A DNA stretch of 64,000 nt from Corynascus novoguineensis (GCA_033296725.1 MU857689.1:1-64000), one strand, 5' to 3'; shown: positions 45,801-58,108, counted from the stretch's first letter. Notes: generated by a model from the letters alone, not told the origin. Program-made: numbers and translations.

Positions 45801-46943
45801 CCATATTGGCGAAGCGAAGGCAACCCCTGATACGTTTTCAGTCAGTCACTCCACGGTCTTCCCCATCTGCGCTAATGTACATGCATCGTGAGTTTCCCCG
45901 GACTCCACAACCTCCGGGCAGGGCCAAGAGACCTCTCAGCTAGGCTCGCCCATGCCCTGCATGCTCCACACTCCAGCCGCGAGGTTCTCGAACCTCGCCG
46001 CTACCGCTACCGTTCCCGGTCAACGACGGCGATCCAAAAACTCCATCCTCAAGCCACCCCCAGCTTTTGGAGAGACAAGCCCATGCTTGCAGGCAAGACT
46101 GTGTCAGTGCTTCAGAGCCAAGCCGTCGAGCTCAAGCCTTTGTCTTAGACGTAAGGCCAAGTGTGGTACTCCAGATCCCAGAATTTCAATTACTCCCTCA
46201 GGCTCAATGGTCAATGGAAAGGAGACACAAACTCTACGCAGCACTCAAAATCGCAAACACTTCCTCATTGGGGCCACCCGCATATTCCTTCAAGCGCGTT
46301 GCTCGCGCCTGAAGAGGCACACGAATTGATTCCCGGTTCTCCCCCTCCTCATGATGCCAATCTTGGTGAGATCACCATGCTGTTACCCTCGGTATTGTCT
46401 GTCTTGGCAGGCCAAGTATCACAAGATGACAGAGGAGGCGCATAGTGGAATCGGCTAGGAGAAGTGCTGGTATTCGGGTTGACACTTTAGCACATGAGAA
46501 TGTGATTCAACTTCTCGTCTTGGCGCGGACTTGCTCGGAATCTCAGCTCCACCTGCTGGAAACCGTAATCCCGACAACCTAGGTTCAAGGACGCAAAAGG
46601 GAAACGAGGAGACAATTAGAGTTTGAGGCTTAGAGAGACTATGATCGTAGATCTTATAGGACTTAGTCATAACTCGCTCATAGAAGGCTCTGTTGTCGGA
46701 CCTTTGAGATGGGAGTCGTATTTGGCATGTGCTCAGAGCGACCAAGCCATGGCTGACATCCTCTAACTCCCTTTTTGGGCCGAATGTAGAACAATGACCT
46801 TTGTTGACAGTGAATCAAGCAACTTTCTCATGCTGGTGTGCAGATCTCCCTATCCCAAACAAACGCCTTTCAATAACAGAACAGAGAAGTAGACAGGCCG
46901 CGACACTATAGGAACCGAATGCCAAAACTGACTCCGCATACGC
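42811..46943. other. 4.1 kb stretch without a credible gene
   Basis: The first 500 bp are the promoter and leader of the malic enzyme gene, with an in-frame open extension. Beyond 43.4 kb there are only overlapping short frames on both strands. The longest (45060-45611, minus, 183 codons) has no recognisable motif or splicing partner. I see no terminal repeats, reverse-transcriptase or transposase motifs. Confidence 0.55.
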
Positions 46944-49136
46944 TCACTGCCTCACTTCGTCATCATCTCCTTCAATAACCATGCCCCTCGCATTAGGCAC
47001 ACCCACCAAAATCTTCCCCCTAGGCACCCTTACATCCCTGACCTTCATGCACCCGAACACATTCAGCTCCCTCAAATTCGGACAGCACCGGAACACTGAG
47101 CCAACCACGTAATCCGTGATCTCTTCGCAGAAGCTAATCTCGAGCTTTGCCAGGGCCTCATACACCGTCTCGCCGCTATCAGCAACGTTGTTGTTATTGT
47201 TATTGTTGACGTTAAACACGTCCTCAAACGCAACCCTCTCAATGTGTCTGCACCCGTGGACGTTGAGCTCGCGAAGCGTCCTGCCCGAGTGAGCCATAAG
47301 AGCGCGGAACCCGTCAGAGCACAGGCCAATACCGTCCGGATTCTCGCGTGGGTGCGCCGAGTCAAGCTGCCGGCACTTTTGCAGGTCGACGAACTCGAGG
47401 CCCGGGTTGGCCCAGCCCCGGAAGAGGCGCGCGAACCCGGCGTCCGTCATGAGCTCGCTCTCGGTGATGCGCAGCTTGACCAGCGAGCGGCAGTGCGCGT
47501 GCAGCGCGTCGAGCACCGTGTTGTCGGCATCGCGCACACGGGTGAGGGAGAGCGTTTGCAGATGTGTGCCGATCTTCCCCAGCAAGTCGACGTAGACGTC
47601 CGAGTGAACGTCGTTGCGAAGGTCGAGGCTGAGGTGGCGGAGCGTGGGGATCTTCGCAATTGCCGCGACGCCCGCGCCGGTTACTTCTTGGTTATGGCAG
47701 ACCTTTAGCCGGTTCAGCGATGGACAGGTCCTGGGCAACAGGGCGAGGACGCTGTCGCCAAAGTGCTTGTCGGTGAAGTAGACACGAAGCGAGCGGAGGA
47801 ACCGACCCTTCTTTTGCAAATACTCTGTCCATCTCGCTTCCGAAATTAAGTTCGCGCCGTGGAGGTAGAGATCCTCGAGCTCGATGTTGCGCGAAATGAG
47901 ATAATCCATGACGGTGTCTTTGAAGTGAATAGCATTGCGGACCTGCCGTGATGTCAGCTTTTTTTTTTCTCAGCCTTCATGGGTGGATAGTTTCAAAGAT
48001 ATTCTCGTGTCTCCGGGAAGCCATGGAACAAATTAGGGATTTGAACTGGTGTTTACCTTAAGCTTCTTTAGGCCCGGGACAACCTGGAAGATACGGATGT
48101 AGTCATCGGAGTTGAGCTTCGCGCCGTCATATATTTGAACTTCCTCTGCAGTCGGTTGCAGGAACAAACTCAATGTCCTCGAGTCGAGCAGACGAAGTTT
48201 GGAAAGCTTGCGAGCAATTTTATCGATGATGGGAGATGGTAGGTCTCCCAAATCCTCAGCAAGATCGATATTCTTTGCCAGCGTTTCAATGCAGAGAGTC
48301 ATCAAGCTCTTGGCACCGAGCGTATATGTTCCGTCGAGGATACTACTCTGCAGCTGCCGGCGGACGCCAACCGCGCCGCCCGTAGCTCGCTTCGGCTTCT
48401 TTTTTCTCGCTGCTGCATCATTCTTATCAAGCTCCTTGCTGCATGGGCTGCAAAGTAAACCCCCCTTTGGCCCATTTCGACTGTATGCAGTAACGGTAAA
48501 CCGCTTCCCGCAGTTCTCACAGTTTTCCTGCTGGCCTGGCAGTGGTGCAGAGCTCTGAAGCAAGGCCCGCGCGAGATCATCTTCGTCATCCGAGTCTACA
48601 TGTCGTTTCCGCTTCTGAAACTTCTTGCTGGCTTTGATCTTTTCAATTGCGTTTTTTTCCTTGTTCCGCGCCTCCTCCTCATTTCGGCTTGCTGCTGTTG
48701 CACGTCTTCCTCTTGCGGCTGGTGCGGGATTACCAGAGACAGCTGGGGTAGTGGTAGGAGTAGCTGCTGAGGCCGGGTCGTTGCTCTCATTGTTCTCATT
48801 ATTCTGTTCACCCTGTCCTTCTTGGGCCGCCCTCCGTCGCGCATCGGCGTCAAGACGGATTTGGTGAGCAGAAATGTTGTGTGACTAGCGTTGAGTTTGT
48901 GAGCAATCGGCAAACGCAGTTACTTGGATGCATTCAAAAGAGGAAACCCACCGCCAAGAAGTCAGTAAGGGCTGATTGACTGTAGTCCACAAAAACTCAG
49001 TTAGAACAAAAGACTTTTCCGAGGCGGTGATGGGACACTAACGGGCCCATTATACGGCGTTGTTGCCGGCTTGGTCGAGACCTGAATCTTATAAGTGAAA
49101 TGGTCATATAGATAGGTACATTTAAGAAGCTCACAT
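46944..49136 (-). CDS. rad7: Nucleotide excision repair protein Rad7
   Basis: Leucine-rich-repeat subunit that with Rad16 forms NEF4, the damage-sensing ATPase/ubiquitin-ligase module of global-genome repair. Best model: exons 49136-49135, 49081-49043, 48979-48952, 48884-48057 and 47942-46944, 1896 nt, 631 residues. The N-terminus becomes MSRPSRQQRRIMGPQSALTD, then FLASHNISAHQIRLDADARR, the conserved Rad7 opening. A CENC...CSPC zinc motif sits at about residues 142-165. LRR repeats follow (LDLRNDVHSDVYVDLLG, LQTLSLTRVRDADNTVLDAL, LVKLRITESELMTDAGFARL, LRELNVHGCRHIERVAFEDV, LRELNVFGCMKVRDVRVPRG). In this model the ATG is split by an intron (AT|G). If that is wrong, translation can start at 49050, losing 11 residues. 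It is divergent from rad16. Confidence 0.9.
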
Positions 49137-50164
49137 TCTGAAGGTTTTTTCTTGTTTTCTTTTTTATTATCAACCGAGTCTGCTTGGGCTGGCGAAAACC
49201 GTCGAGGTGATGTGCTTTGGCCGCAAACTAAGTAACAGCAGGATATCGAAAGTTGCAGTAGTTACTGGATCGAGACACGTCCTGACGCGAGGGGGGGCGA
49301 AATTCAATTAAAATCGCAACGCCAAGTCACCTGACCGCTGTGGCAAGGGATATAGTCGGCGCTTGAAATATGGACTTCGCGCTAACCGAAATCGGATTAA
49401 CTTGCCAAACTTTCAATACCTTGGGCGAGGCACAATCTTGGACAGAACAACTTGCGGATTGCCTTTCTGAAAAACAAGAATTGGGAGGTGGAAGTATCAA
49501 GTTGGAGAAAATCAGAAAGCCAGAAAGGTGAAGAGATACCGATTGGGTCTTAGCAGGGACAGAGAGGACCAAGGACAAAGAAGCAATCTGCTATCAAGTC
49601 GGGTCGTACGAAAAAGAAAATTAAGCTTATGAATAATCAAGCCAGCATCACCCCTCGCAGCAGCGCAGGTCAATTCCGTGCTTTCCGTCCAACGAGCTGC
49701 GATCTCTGCCGGCTGCTGCCTGGGGCTCCAAAGTAAGCCAGCACTTAAATTATTCCGCAGGTCATGTGCCTTCGCGTTTGAGAAAACGCGACCCCTCCTC
49801 CTCAAAATCCACGACTCGACTGGCCTGCTCGAAAGGAGGTGGCGAGAAGGTTCTGATTTCTGCCTCACCACATATTCGTCTTTTGACATCGTTTATTGAC
49901 ATTTTGAGCCGTGAAATCCCGGCATTCGCGGAATTTCGTCAAAAAGAAGTCGTTCTTCCTTTTGCCAACTCGAGTGCACTGGCCTGCGCTGCGACCCGAC
50001 GAATCGGGCGCCTATGTTCAATGCACCTGCTCGACCGGCCTTTTTTTTTCTCTGTTGAGCTCGTCCAGGACTAGAACAATCTCCAATCACCCACTCCCTT
50101 ATTGTTTTCCGCTTCGTCATACAAACTTGTGGTGCTTCGGTGTGTGATAGAGAATTGGTACATC
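49137..50164. promoter_or_regulatory. Shared intergenic region of rad7 and rad16
   Basis: About 1.0 kb between the divergent starts, including leaders. A GGTGGCGA stretch at about 49847-49854 is close to, but not identical with, the yeast Rpn4 site GGTGGCAAA, which occurs before several yeast repair genes. A 9-base T run lies at 50041-50049. No damage-response element is certain. Confidence 0.5.
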
Positions 50165-53100
50165 ATGGTCCGAACAAGGAGGTCGGCGGCAGCTGATGAG
50201 ATTGCTGGTAAGTGTCCACATACCCTCATCTTCGACCTGGTCGGTGGAAGCATCATTATTGTCTTTTGCGTTATTTTACATCACTGGCCATGCACCTGAT
50301 GTAATGAGAACAATTCATAAGGTTCCTTTCAACGGCACACATTTCCAGAATTTGGATGTTGATAATCTTGATCGTATGCGTTTCTAACTCAGTCATCAGT
50401 GGCGTCTCCCCAGCTCAACGTGATCGATTCGGCGAAGCAACCAACAGGACCATGCAGCACGTCAAGCGCGGCATCCGACTCATCAGGTGTCTTCACCTCG
50501 GCCACAACTTCTTTGGGCGGCAGTGGCTACGCGACGCCTCTTACAAACAACTCTGATGCTGCAACCCCAAAAGACACCTTGCAGCCAGCATCAGTTAAGC
50601 GAACCAACAGAATCGAAGTGCACCTTCCCGCCGCAAGGGTGTCTACGCTTCAGAACCTTCGCCAGAGCATCTTCTCCATGGGCAGCAAGCGGAAGCGGGG
50701 TGTTGTCGACGATAGCGAGGAAGAGGAATTCTCCGACAGTTCTCCGGATGCAGTTCTTGCTCGCAGGCTACAGGCAGAGGAAAATGCGACGGGGTCAAAT
50801 ATGGCTGAACCCTCTCTCAATCCTGGCCCCGTGCTTCGTCGGAGCCTGCGGGGACTGGCAGAACCGGCGACTGTTCGAGGTGCGCAATCAACCAAACCAC
50901 CGTCCAGTGGCGCAGGATCTACTTCTGTGGGCTCGCGACGTCCCAAGGGCGCAAGTCATGTGACAACCGCAAGAGCCGCTAGTTCGGGTAAAGCTGCGAG
51001 CAAGAGGCGGGCTGTCACTGTCTCCGACTCGGAGGACGATGTCAGCGAGTTGACGGAGCTTTCTGAGGATGAGAACGATAGCGACGACTCCGCCAAGCCT
51101 TTGAGCAGGTCTAGAGTCACCAGCACACGCGCCTCCGCCAAAACGCTACGGTCAAGTGGGAGAAAAGGAAAAGTTGCGACAGTGCCAGCATCCGAGGATG
51201 ATGACAACGATCTTTCGTCAGATAGTTGGAGCGGTTCTTTTACAGCTCAGGATTTGCTGTCGGATGCTAGTTTTCTTTCCGATGTGGACGCCACCGCCCA
51301 GAATGATGCCCGCGGCGGTTCAGGAGCTTCTGACGACGATAGCGATGACGAGAATGCGGACTTAGCGGCCGCTAACTCTGCTCTTGAACGGGCGATGAGC
51401 AGCCGCCGCGCTTATCGCGCGTACCGCAGTCGGCGCCGAGTTAAGACCGAACGCGTCCGTCTCGAGACACATCACCCGGAACTGAAAACCATGTGGCAGG
51501 AGCTTGCGGATATGCCTATTCTGAAGGCGGGCAAAGCTGAACAGCCCAAATCAATCTCTCGTCAACTTAAACCATTCCAGCTGGAAGGTCTGGCTTGGAT
51601 GATGGGAATGGAGAAGACCGAGTGGAAGGGAGGGTTGCTTGGAGATGAGATGGGTCTTGGCAAGACCATCCAAGCCGTCTCTCTCATTATGTCCGATTTC
51701 CCGGCCAAGAAGCCTTCTTTAGTACTGGTGCCACCAGTCGCTCTGATGCAGTGGATGACTGAAATCGATTCCTATACGGATGGCACATTGAAGACTCTTG
51801 TCCTCCACGGCACCAACACCAAGTCCAAGAATCTCACGATCAAGGAGATTAAAAAGTACGATGTGATTATCATGTCGTACAACAGCTTGGAGTCAATGTA
51901 CCGCAAACAGGAGAAGGGCTTCAAGCGCAAGGCTGGCCTCTTCAAGGAGAAATCAGTCATTCACCAGACTGAATTCCACCGCGTGATCCTCGACGAGGCC
52001 CACTGCATCAAAACGCGGACAACGATGACGGCCAAAGCGTGCTTTGCGCTCAAAGTCACTTACCGGTGGTGCCTGTCCGGCACCCCGCTACAAAACCGCA
52101 TCGGCGAGTTTTTCTCTTTGATTCGCTTCTTGAACATTCGCCCATTCGCTTGCTATCTCTGCAAAGGCTGCCCGTGTTCCACGCTCGAGTGGCAGATGGA
52201 TGATGACAACAGATGTACGAGCTGTGGACATGGCGGTATGCAGCATGTCTCCGTCTTCAACCAGGAACTTCTCAATCCAATTCAGAAGTTCGGCAACCGT
52301 GGTCGTGGCTCCGAGGCCTTCAAAAAGCTGCGCATTCTGACTGACCGCATCATGTTGCGTCGACTGAAGAAAGATCACACCGACTCGATGGAGCTTCCCG
52401 TCAAGGAGATTAATGTCGAGCGTCAATTCTTTGGCGAGGAGGAAAACGATTTTGCCAACAGCATCATGACCAACGGCCAACGCAAGTTTGATACCTATGT
52501 CGCCAGTGGTGTCCTTCTCAACAACTATGCCAATATCTTTGGTCTCATTATGCAGATGCGCCAAGTGGCCGACCATCCGGATTTGATCCTTAAAAAGAAC
52601 AGCGAAGGGGGGCAAAATATTCTCGTGTGCAGCATCTGTGACGAGCCTGCCGAGGATGCGATCCGATCGCAGTGCAAACACGACTTTTGTCGGACATGCG
52701 TCAAGAGTTACTTGAACTCGACGACCGATCCGAACTGTCCACGATGCCACATCGCTCTGTCCATTGACCTCGAGCAGCCCGAGATGGAGCAGGATGAAGC
52801 CATGGTTAAGAAGTCTTCCATTATCAACCGGATTAAGATGGAGAACTGGACGTCGTCCTCCAAGATCGAGTTGCTGGTGCACGAATTGCACAAGCTCCGC
52901 TCCGACAATGCGTCGCACAAGTCCATCATCTTCTCCCAGTTCACCACGATGTTGCAACTCATTGAGTGGCGGTTGCGCCGAGCCGGTATCACCACCGTTA
53001 TGCTTGACGGTAGCATGACCCCTGCTCAGCGTCAGGCCTCGATCAATCACTTCATGACCAATGTTGAGGTTGAGGTCTTTTTGGTTTCGTTGAAGGCAGG

Positions 53101-53435
53101 CGGAGTCGCGCTGAACCTCACCGAGGCGTCTCATGTCTTCATCGTCGATCCTTGGTGGAACCCTGCAGCGTAAGTTCTCCGATGAGTGTCCCTGAGGAAC
53201 AGTGCTAACTTTGTTGGAATATAGTGAATGGCAGTCTGCAGACCGCTGCCATCGCATCGGTCAGACCCGCCCGTGTACTATCACTCGACTGTGCATTGAG
53301 GACTCGGTCGAGAGCCGTATGGTTCTGCTGCAGGAGAAGAAAACCAACATGATCAACTCCACCATCAATGCCGACGATGCAGCGATGGACTCGCTCAGCC
53401 CGGAGGATCTGCAGTTCTTGTTCCGTGGCAGTTGA
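50165..53435 (+). CDS. rad16: Nucleotide excision repair ATPase Rad16 (SNF2 + RING)
   Basis: DNA-dependent ATPase and E3-like subunit of NEF4; it scans chromatin for UV lesions in non-transcribed DNA. Exons 50165-50207, 50400-53169 and 53225-53435 sum to 3024 nt, 1007 residues. The N-terminal 330 residues are Ser/acidic and disordered. The SNF2 core shows GDEMGLGKTIQ (about 428), VPPVALMQWMTEI, LDEAHCIK (about 544) and SGTPLQNRIGEFF. Inserted cysteines CYLCKGCPCS...CTSCGHG match the Rad16 zinc insert. The RING (CSICDEPAEDAIRSQCKHDF, CRTCVKSYL, CPRCH; about 755-795) splits the two helicase lobes. The C-terminal lobe has IIFSQFTTMLQLIEWRL, DPWWNPAAEWQ and RCHRIGQTRP across the last intron. Intron 1 has CTAAC at 50384. 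All catalytic motifs are intact. Confidence 0.96.
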
Positions 53436-54429
53436 TTACTGCTTCCTATGAAAACAATATGGGGAGATCTTCGCTTTCTCAAGCTTCCTGCCCTTTGTTT
53501 GTTGTTCGCTATGGTACGAGCTGGCTTGCGCGACATAATCCGCGCGGACAGCGTTTACACTGCTTGGTATGGGTGTTGAGCTATTGGGTTCTCGGACGGG
53601 TATGATGGAAGCCTGTTGTATTTTGGCGGCTACTAATGGGTTCTCGATGTATGGTCTAGACAAAGCTGCTCGACGTATTGGTTCGGATGTCCTGGTTTTC
53701 CACGGAGTTGCTTAGTGATTGCTGGAATAGCGTCTCCTTGAGAATATCTCGTCAGTTACAATCTATCTAGCGTTCACTTTCACTATTGCAACCAAGCTTG
53801 AGAACCACCAAATGCTGATGATACCCTCGCAGGGTCGACTTCACTTTATTTCGCACTGACATATTTCAAGTTTCCGGCAGCCTGGTCTCAACGCTTGAAC
53901 TGACCCCACAGCGGGAGCTATAGCGTGTCCCACCTGCGGTCTGAGATGCGGGGTAGCGTGCCAACAGCCCTGTTAATGGGGTACCCTGGACTTGATTGAT
54001 TGGATGACCAGCCGAAGATCAATGGTTCTGTGACATGAAAGAAGACCAGGAGATCGCCAAAAGGCGTCATCCCCTCGGGTTTCACGCCGCAGCCCTGCTT
54101 CTGGGCTCCTTCCTTTCCGCCCAGATCCTTGCCAAGAGGTAGCTGGAATTTGTGCTATTCTCCGTTCGTTTCCTCTTCCTGCTTCCTGCTTCCTACGCTT
54201 CTTTCTGCGCCTGAAGCAGCGAGTAGTGTAGTTGAGACACTTCGAATAAACTATCTTTTGTCTCACCCTCCTCCGTCACCACAGCCTCCAACCCGAGCTC
54301 GCGATTTTTTGTTGCGTTCTGGTTATCGTATCTTGCCATTTTGACGTTCTTTTGGGTAGAGCAATGGGAAACCGTTGAACACTACTTATTGGATTGCCTT
54401 CCTTTTCTTCTTTCTTCCGAAACCACAGA
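53436..54429. promoter_or_regulatory. Spacer between rad16 and the glutaminase gene
   Basis: 994 bp with the rad16 3' end and the glutaminase promoter. Two GATA-factor consensus sites (HGATAR) read on the minus strand at 54251-54256 (AGATAG) and 54323-54328 (CGATAA), both within 180 bp of the start. Such sites bind AreA/Nit2-type nitrogen regulators but also occur often by chance. Confidence 0.45.
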
Positions 54430-57049
54430 ATGCGACCTGACTTCCTGGCGCTGGCCGCTGTGGCCGGCGCATCGACCCTCACCCCCAAAGTGCTGCCGCT
54501 CATCGTTCGAAACCCGTACCTGAGCACTTGGCTGTCCGATGCTCGCGGGGCGCCCTGGGAGCACTGGCCCATGTTTTACACTGGGGCTCATGTGGGCAAT
54601 TACCCCTCCCGTTTGCGGCAGCTTTGGATCTAGGCCCGCTAACCTTTGAGACGGTGACAGGTCGGCTTTTCGGTCATGGCCTCCGTTCCGGAGACGGGCA
54701 AGGTCTATCCGCTCCTCGGACGGCCTCACGATTCCCTGCCACGCGGCCACGGGCGCTATGAGGTAGGATACCCGGAGTATCTGGGCGCAGCGTTTGACGC
54801 GTCGACGACGAATTTGACCTACCAAGTCTCGGGAAGATCGCCAGGGCATTCCGTACGGCTGACGCTGTCTTTCCTGTCGCCGATCACTCCGTCGTCCACC
54901 TTCAGGCAGTCGATCCCGGCCGCCTACCTCACCATCTTTGTCGAGGGCTGTCTTGATGTGAATATCTACACCGACGTCAACGGCGAGTGGGTCACCGGAA
55001 ATAGGGGCAATGTAGTCAAATGGGAATACGAAAAGCACAATCGCTCAAAGAGTAGCCGCCCAGACGCGGCACTCAAAGTGTTTAAAGTCTCGCGGCTTCA
55101 TCAGCAGCTCTTCACAGAGTTTGCTGACCGCGCCGAGTGGGGGACGTTGTATTTTACAGGTCCGGCTGAGGCTCACCACCAATGCGGGACGTCTGCGCTT
55201 TTGCGCAAGCATTTCGCCGAAAAGGGGTTTTTGAGGAACGAAGTCGACACCAAGTTCCGCCGAGTCATGGACCAAGAACCAGTGTTTGCTTTCTCCAGGT
55301 CTTTTAAATTCGCCGGCAAGCAGCGGGCGAGTTGCCACAGAAAGGAGGAAAGTGTTACATTCACCTTTGCGCTTGTCCAGGACCCTGTGGTACAGTTCGC
55401 CAGGGCCAAGGGGTTGACGCACATGAAACCGCTTTGGCAGTCGTATATTCCACATGCCGACGATTTGATCGGGTATCACTACGACGACTTCCACACTGCC
55501 GCAGCCTTGGCCAGAAACTACTCGGACTCGTTGGCGCTTGATGCGTATAACTCGGGTTCACAGGGTTACCAGGACATCGCCGCGCTCTCGGCCCGCCAGG
55601 TCCTCGGCGCGACTCAGTTCTCCGGAACACCAGAGAACCCGATTCTGTTTTTGAAGGAGATCTCCTCCAACGGCAACTTCCAGACCGTAGACGTCATCTT
55701 CCCAGCCTTCCCGTTCTTCCTGTACACCAACCCGAAATGGCTGGCGTACCTCCTGGAGCCTCTCCTGGAGCACCAGCTCAGTGGCCAGTATCCGAACGAC
55801 TACAGCATGCATGACCTCGGCGCACACTTCCCGAACGCGACGGGTCACGCCGACGGCAAGGACGAGTACATGCCGGTCGAAGAGTGCGGCAATATGCTCA
55901 TCATGGGCCTCGCCCTCGCAAACGCCTTGCGCTACGACACGGAACCCGCATTTGTCAGAGCCCGCGTGGTGGACAGCGCAGCAGCACTTCCCTCGTTTCC
56001 TGGGTGGCAGGGCTCCGCCGACAACTACGGTATTGATGCCCCTAGCAGCCTCGAGGCCGCGGGCAGCAGCACGGGCCATAAGGCGGCCGAGAAGTGGCTT
56101 ACGCGCTCTTACAAGCTCTGGGAGCAATGGACAGGCTACCTCGTGCGGGAGTCGCTGATCCCGCACAACCAGCTGTGCACTGACGACTTCGCGGGATGGC
56201 TGGCCAACCAGACGAACCTGGCGCTCAAGGGTATCGTCGGTATCAGGGCCATGAGCGAGATCGCTGACCTGGTGGGCAAAGATGAGGACGCAAAGCGGTA
56301 CAGAGACATCGCGGATGAGTATATCGGTAAGTGGCAGGAATACGGCATCTCGAGAGATCGGACACATGCCAAGTTGGCCTACACGTGGTATGGGTCGTGG
56401 ACGACCATCTATAACCTGTACGCCGACTCGCTTTTGTGTTTCCACGTCACCGAGGGTGGCGAGTCCCCAACGTTGGGTAGCCTTCAAGGAGACGGCCAGA
56501 AGCCGATTGGAGGCGGCGATGGAAAAAAGGAACCGTTCATCCCCGACGAGGTGTACCAAATGCAGAGCAACTGGTACCACGCCGTGCTGCAAAAGTACGG
56601 CTTGCCTCTGGACTCGAGGCACTTGTACACCAAGAGTGATTGGGAGTTCTTTGCTGCGGCCGTCACGGGGGAGAAGACGAGGTCCGAGATCTTAACGGCG
56701 GTGGCAGGGTGGGTGAACGAGACTGTTGTTAGTGAGTAACTCTTTCAGCTTTGACATCCCAACCTCGAATCAAAGCAGGTAGCTGACACGGCTCACAGAC
56801 CGTCCATTTACGGACTTGTACGAGACGGAGGGCAACGGCAACTTCCCCGGCAACATCCGATTTATGGCGCGCCCGGTCGTAGGCGGGCACTTTGCCTTTC
56901 TCGCCCTGGAGAGGGCGTGTGGAGGCAAGGCTGTTGAGGCACTCCGGTTCTTGAATGACAAGCCGCCTGCTGCTATTGACGTGGACAGGGTGTTACAGGA
57001 GGAGCGACACGGTGCAATGGCACCTAACAGCGAGTGGGACGACCTCTAG
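54430..57049 (+). CDS. Secreted glutaminase-like enzyme (GtaA family)
   Basis: Extracellular fungal glutaminase A-type hydrolase, expected to deamidate L-glutamine to glutamate. Exons 54430-54591, 54661-56731 and 56799-57049 give 827 residues. Residues 1-17 (MRPDFLALAAVAGASTL) form a short signal-like hydrophobic segment. Then comes VRNPYLSTWLSDARGAPWEH, the family's entry motif; GAH|VGFSVMASVPETGKVY is restored across intron 1. Later blocks typical of the family are FPFFLYTNPKWLAYLLEPLL, YSMHDLGAHFPNATGH, PVEECGNMLIMGLALA, DFAGWLANQTNLALKGIVGI, KLAYTWYGSWTTIYNLYAD and ARPVVGGHFAFLAL in the last exon. The length suits the two- to three-domain architecture (DUF5127/4965/1793). An in-frame ATG at 54394 would add 12 residues. 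Activity on glutamine is inferred from the family. Confidence 0.87.
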
Positions 57050-58108
57050 GAGAGCAGCGGATTGTGAATGTCAATCGTCCCGAATAATTTTCGCTTCGTC
57101 TAGGCCCATTCCGTCAAAACGTTAGGGTTCAAGCATGTCACAGCGTACGTATATAGGTAGCTCCATCTCTTTGTGTGGTACAGACAAGCTCTACGTAGTA
57201 GCTTTGTTACCGCAGTTCTGATAGTCATGTATACAGTACCTACCCGGTCATGTTGCCCCGACTGACGCTGGTATTGTCGAGTCGCATGTTTAGCGTATGG
57301 GTGTTGGTGATCATCGCGTCAGTGGTTATTTCTGGTAAGATGCGCACAGCCTTGCAGTGATTCGGGGCGACCAATTGCTGCTCGAGCTTGGGTGATCCAA
57401 TGGATGAGAACAGCGCTTCGGGATTGCCGTCGTTGGCGTTGCAGTGCTGCTCCATCCCAGCCTCGACATTGGCAATCAACCATGGACGGATGGTGGTATT
57501 GCAACGACGAATCTCATTCGATATTTATTGGAATTGCGTGCCTTAAAAAGTTGCACCAGATTATTGGGTTCCGATATGATAAATTGCTGTGTAGGCGGAC
57601 AATCAATGTGTGCGGCTTCAGCGGCTCCTAGGCTGCCAAGCGGCCAGACCTGGTCTCTAGGCACCATCAAGCCGCATCAGGCTAGCCCCACCACAGGCAG
57701 GCTTCTTATGCAATAATGAAAAACGGGCGAGCGCGACTGTGCCCAGTGTTTGCACGCATCGTCGCCTCCAAAAATTTCGCCTCTTCTCTCACTTTTACCC
57801 TGCCTTGACTTCCCGTCGGCGTACACTCCGCTTCCTTCTTCGGTACTTTTCAATCTTAATTTCTTCGTCGTCACAGCTGCTGTTGGCGGATACCCCACAT
57901 CATTCCTCGTTCACTGGGACGTTCAATCGCGAGGAGGTCTTTTTTTTTTTGTTTTTCCCCAACTCTTTTCCAGAACCTGATAATCTGCTTTCCACTCTTC
58001 GCACTTCAATCAACCCTCTTCCCAGCCTCGCTCCACTTCGCAAAGTCGAGCAGCTCCGCAGCCTCTTGAGTCCATTTCATCAACACATCACGCAATCAAT
58101 CCATCACT
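57050..58108. promoter_or_regulatory. Spacer and promoter of the Tra2-like gene
   Basis: 1.06 kb with the glutaminase 3' end, then a pyrimidine-rich stretch from 57750 to 58100, including a T run near 57941-57950. This is characteristic of the leader of a strongly expressed fungal gene. No coding potential recognised. Confidence 0.5.

Noticed and set aside
52088..53257. 389-codon minus-strand frame within rad16
   Set aside because: Antisense to conserved helicase and RING coding sequence; no independent evidence.
55558..56622. 354-codon minus-strand frame within the glutaminase gene
   Set aside because: Antisense shadow of conserved coding sequence.
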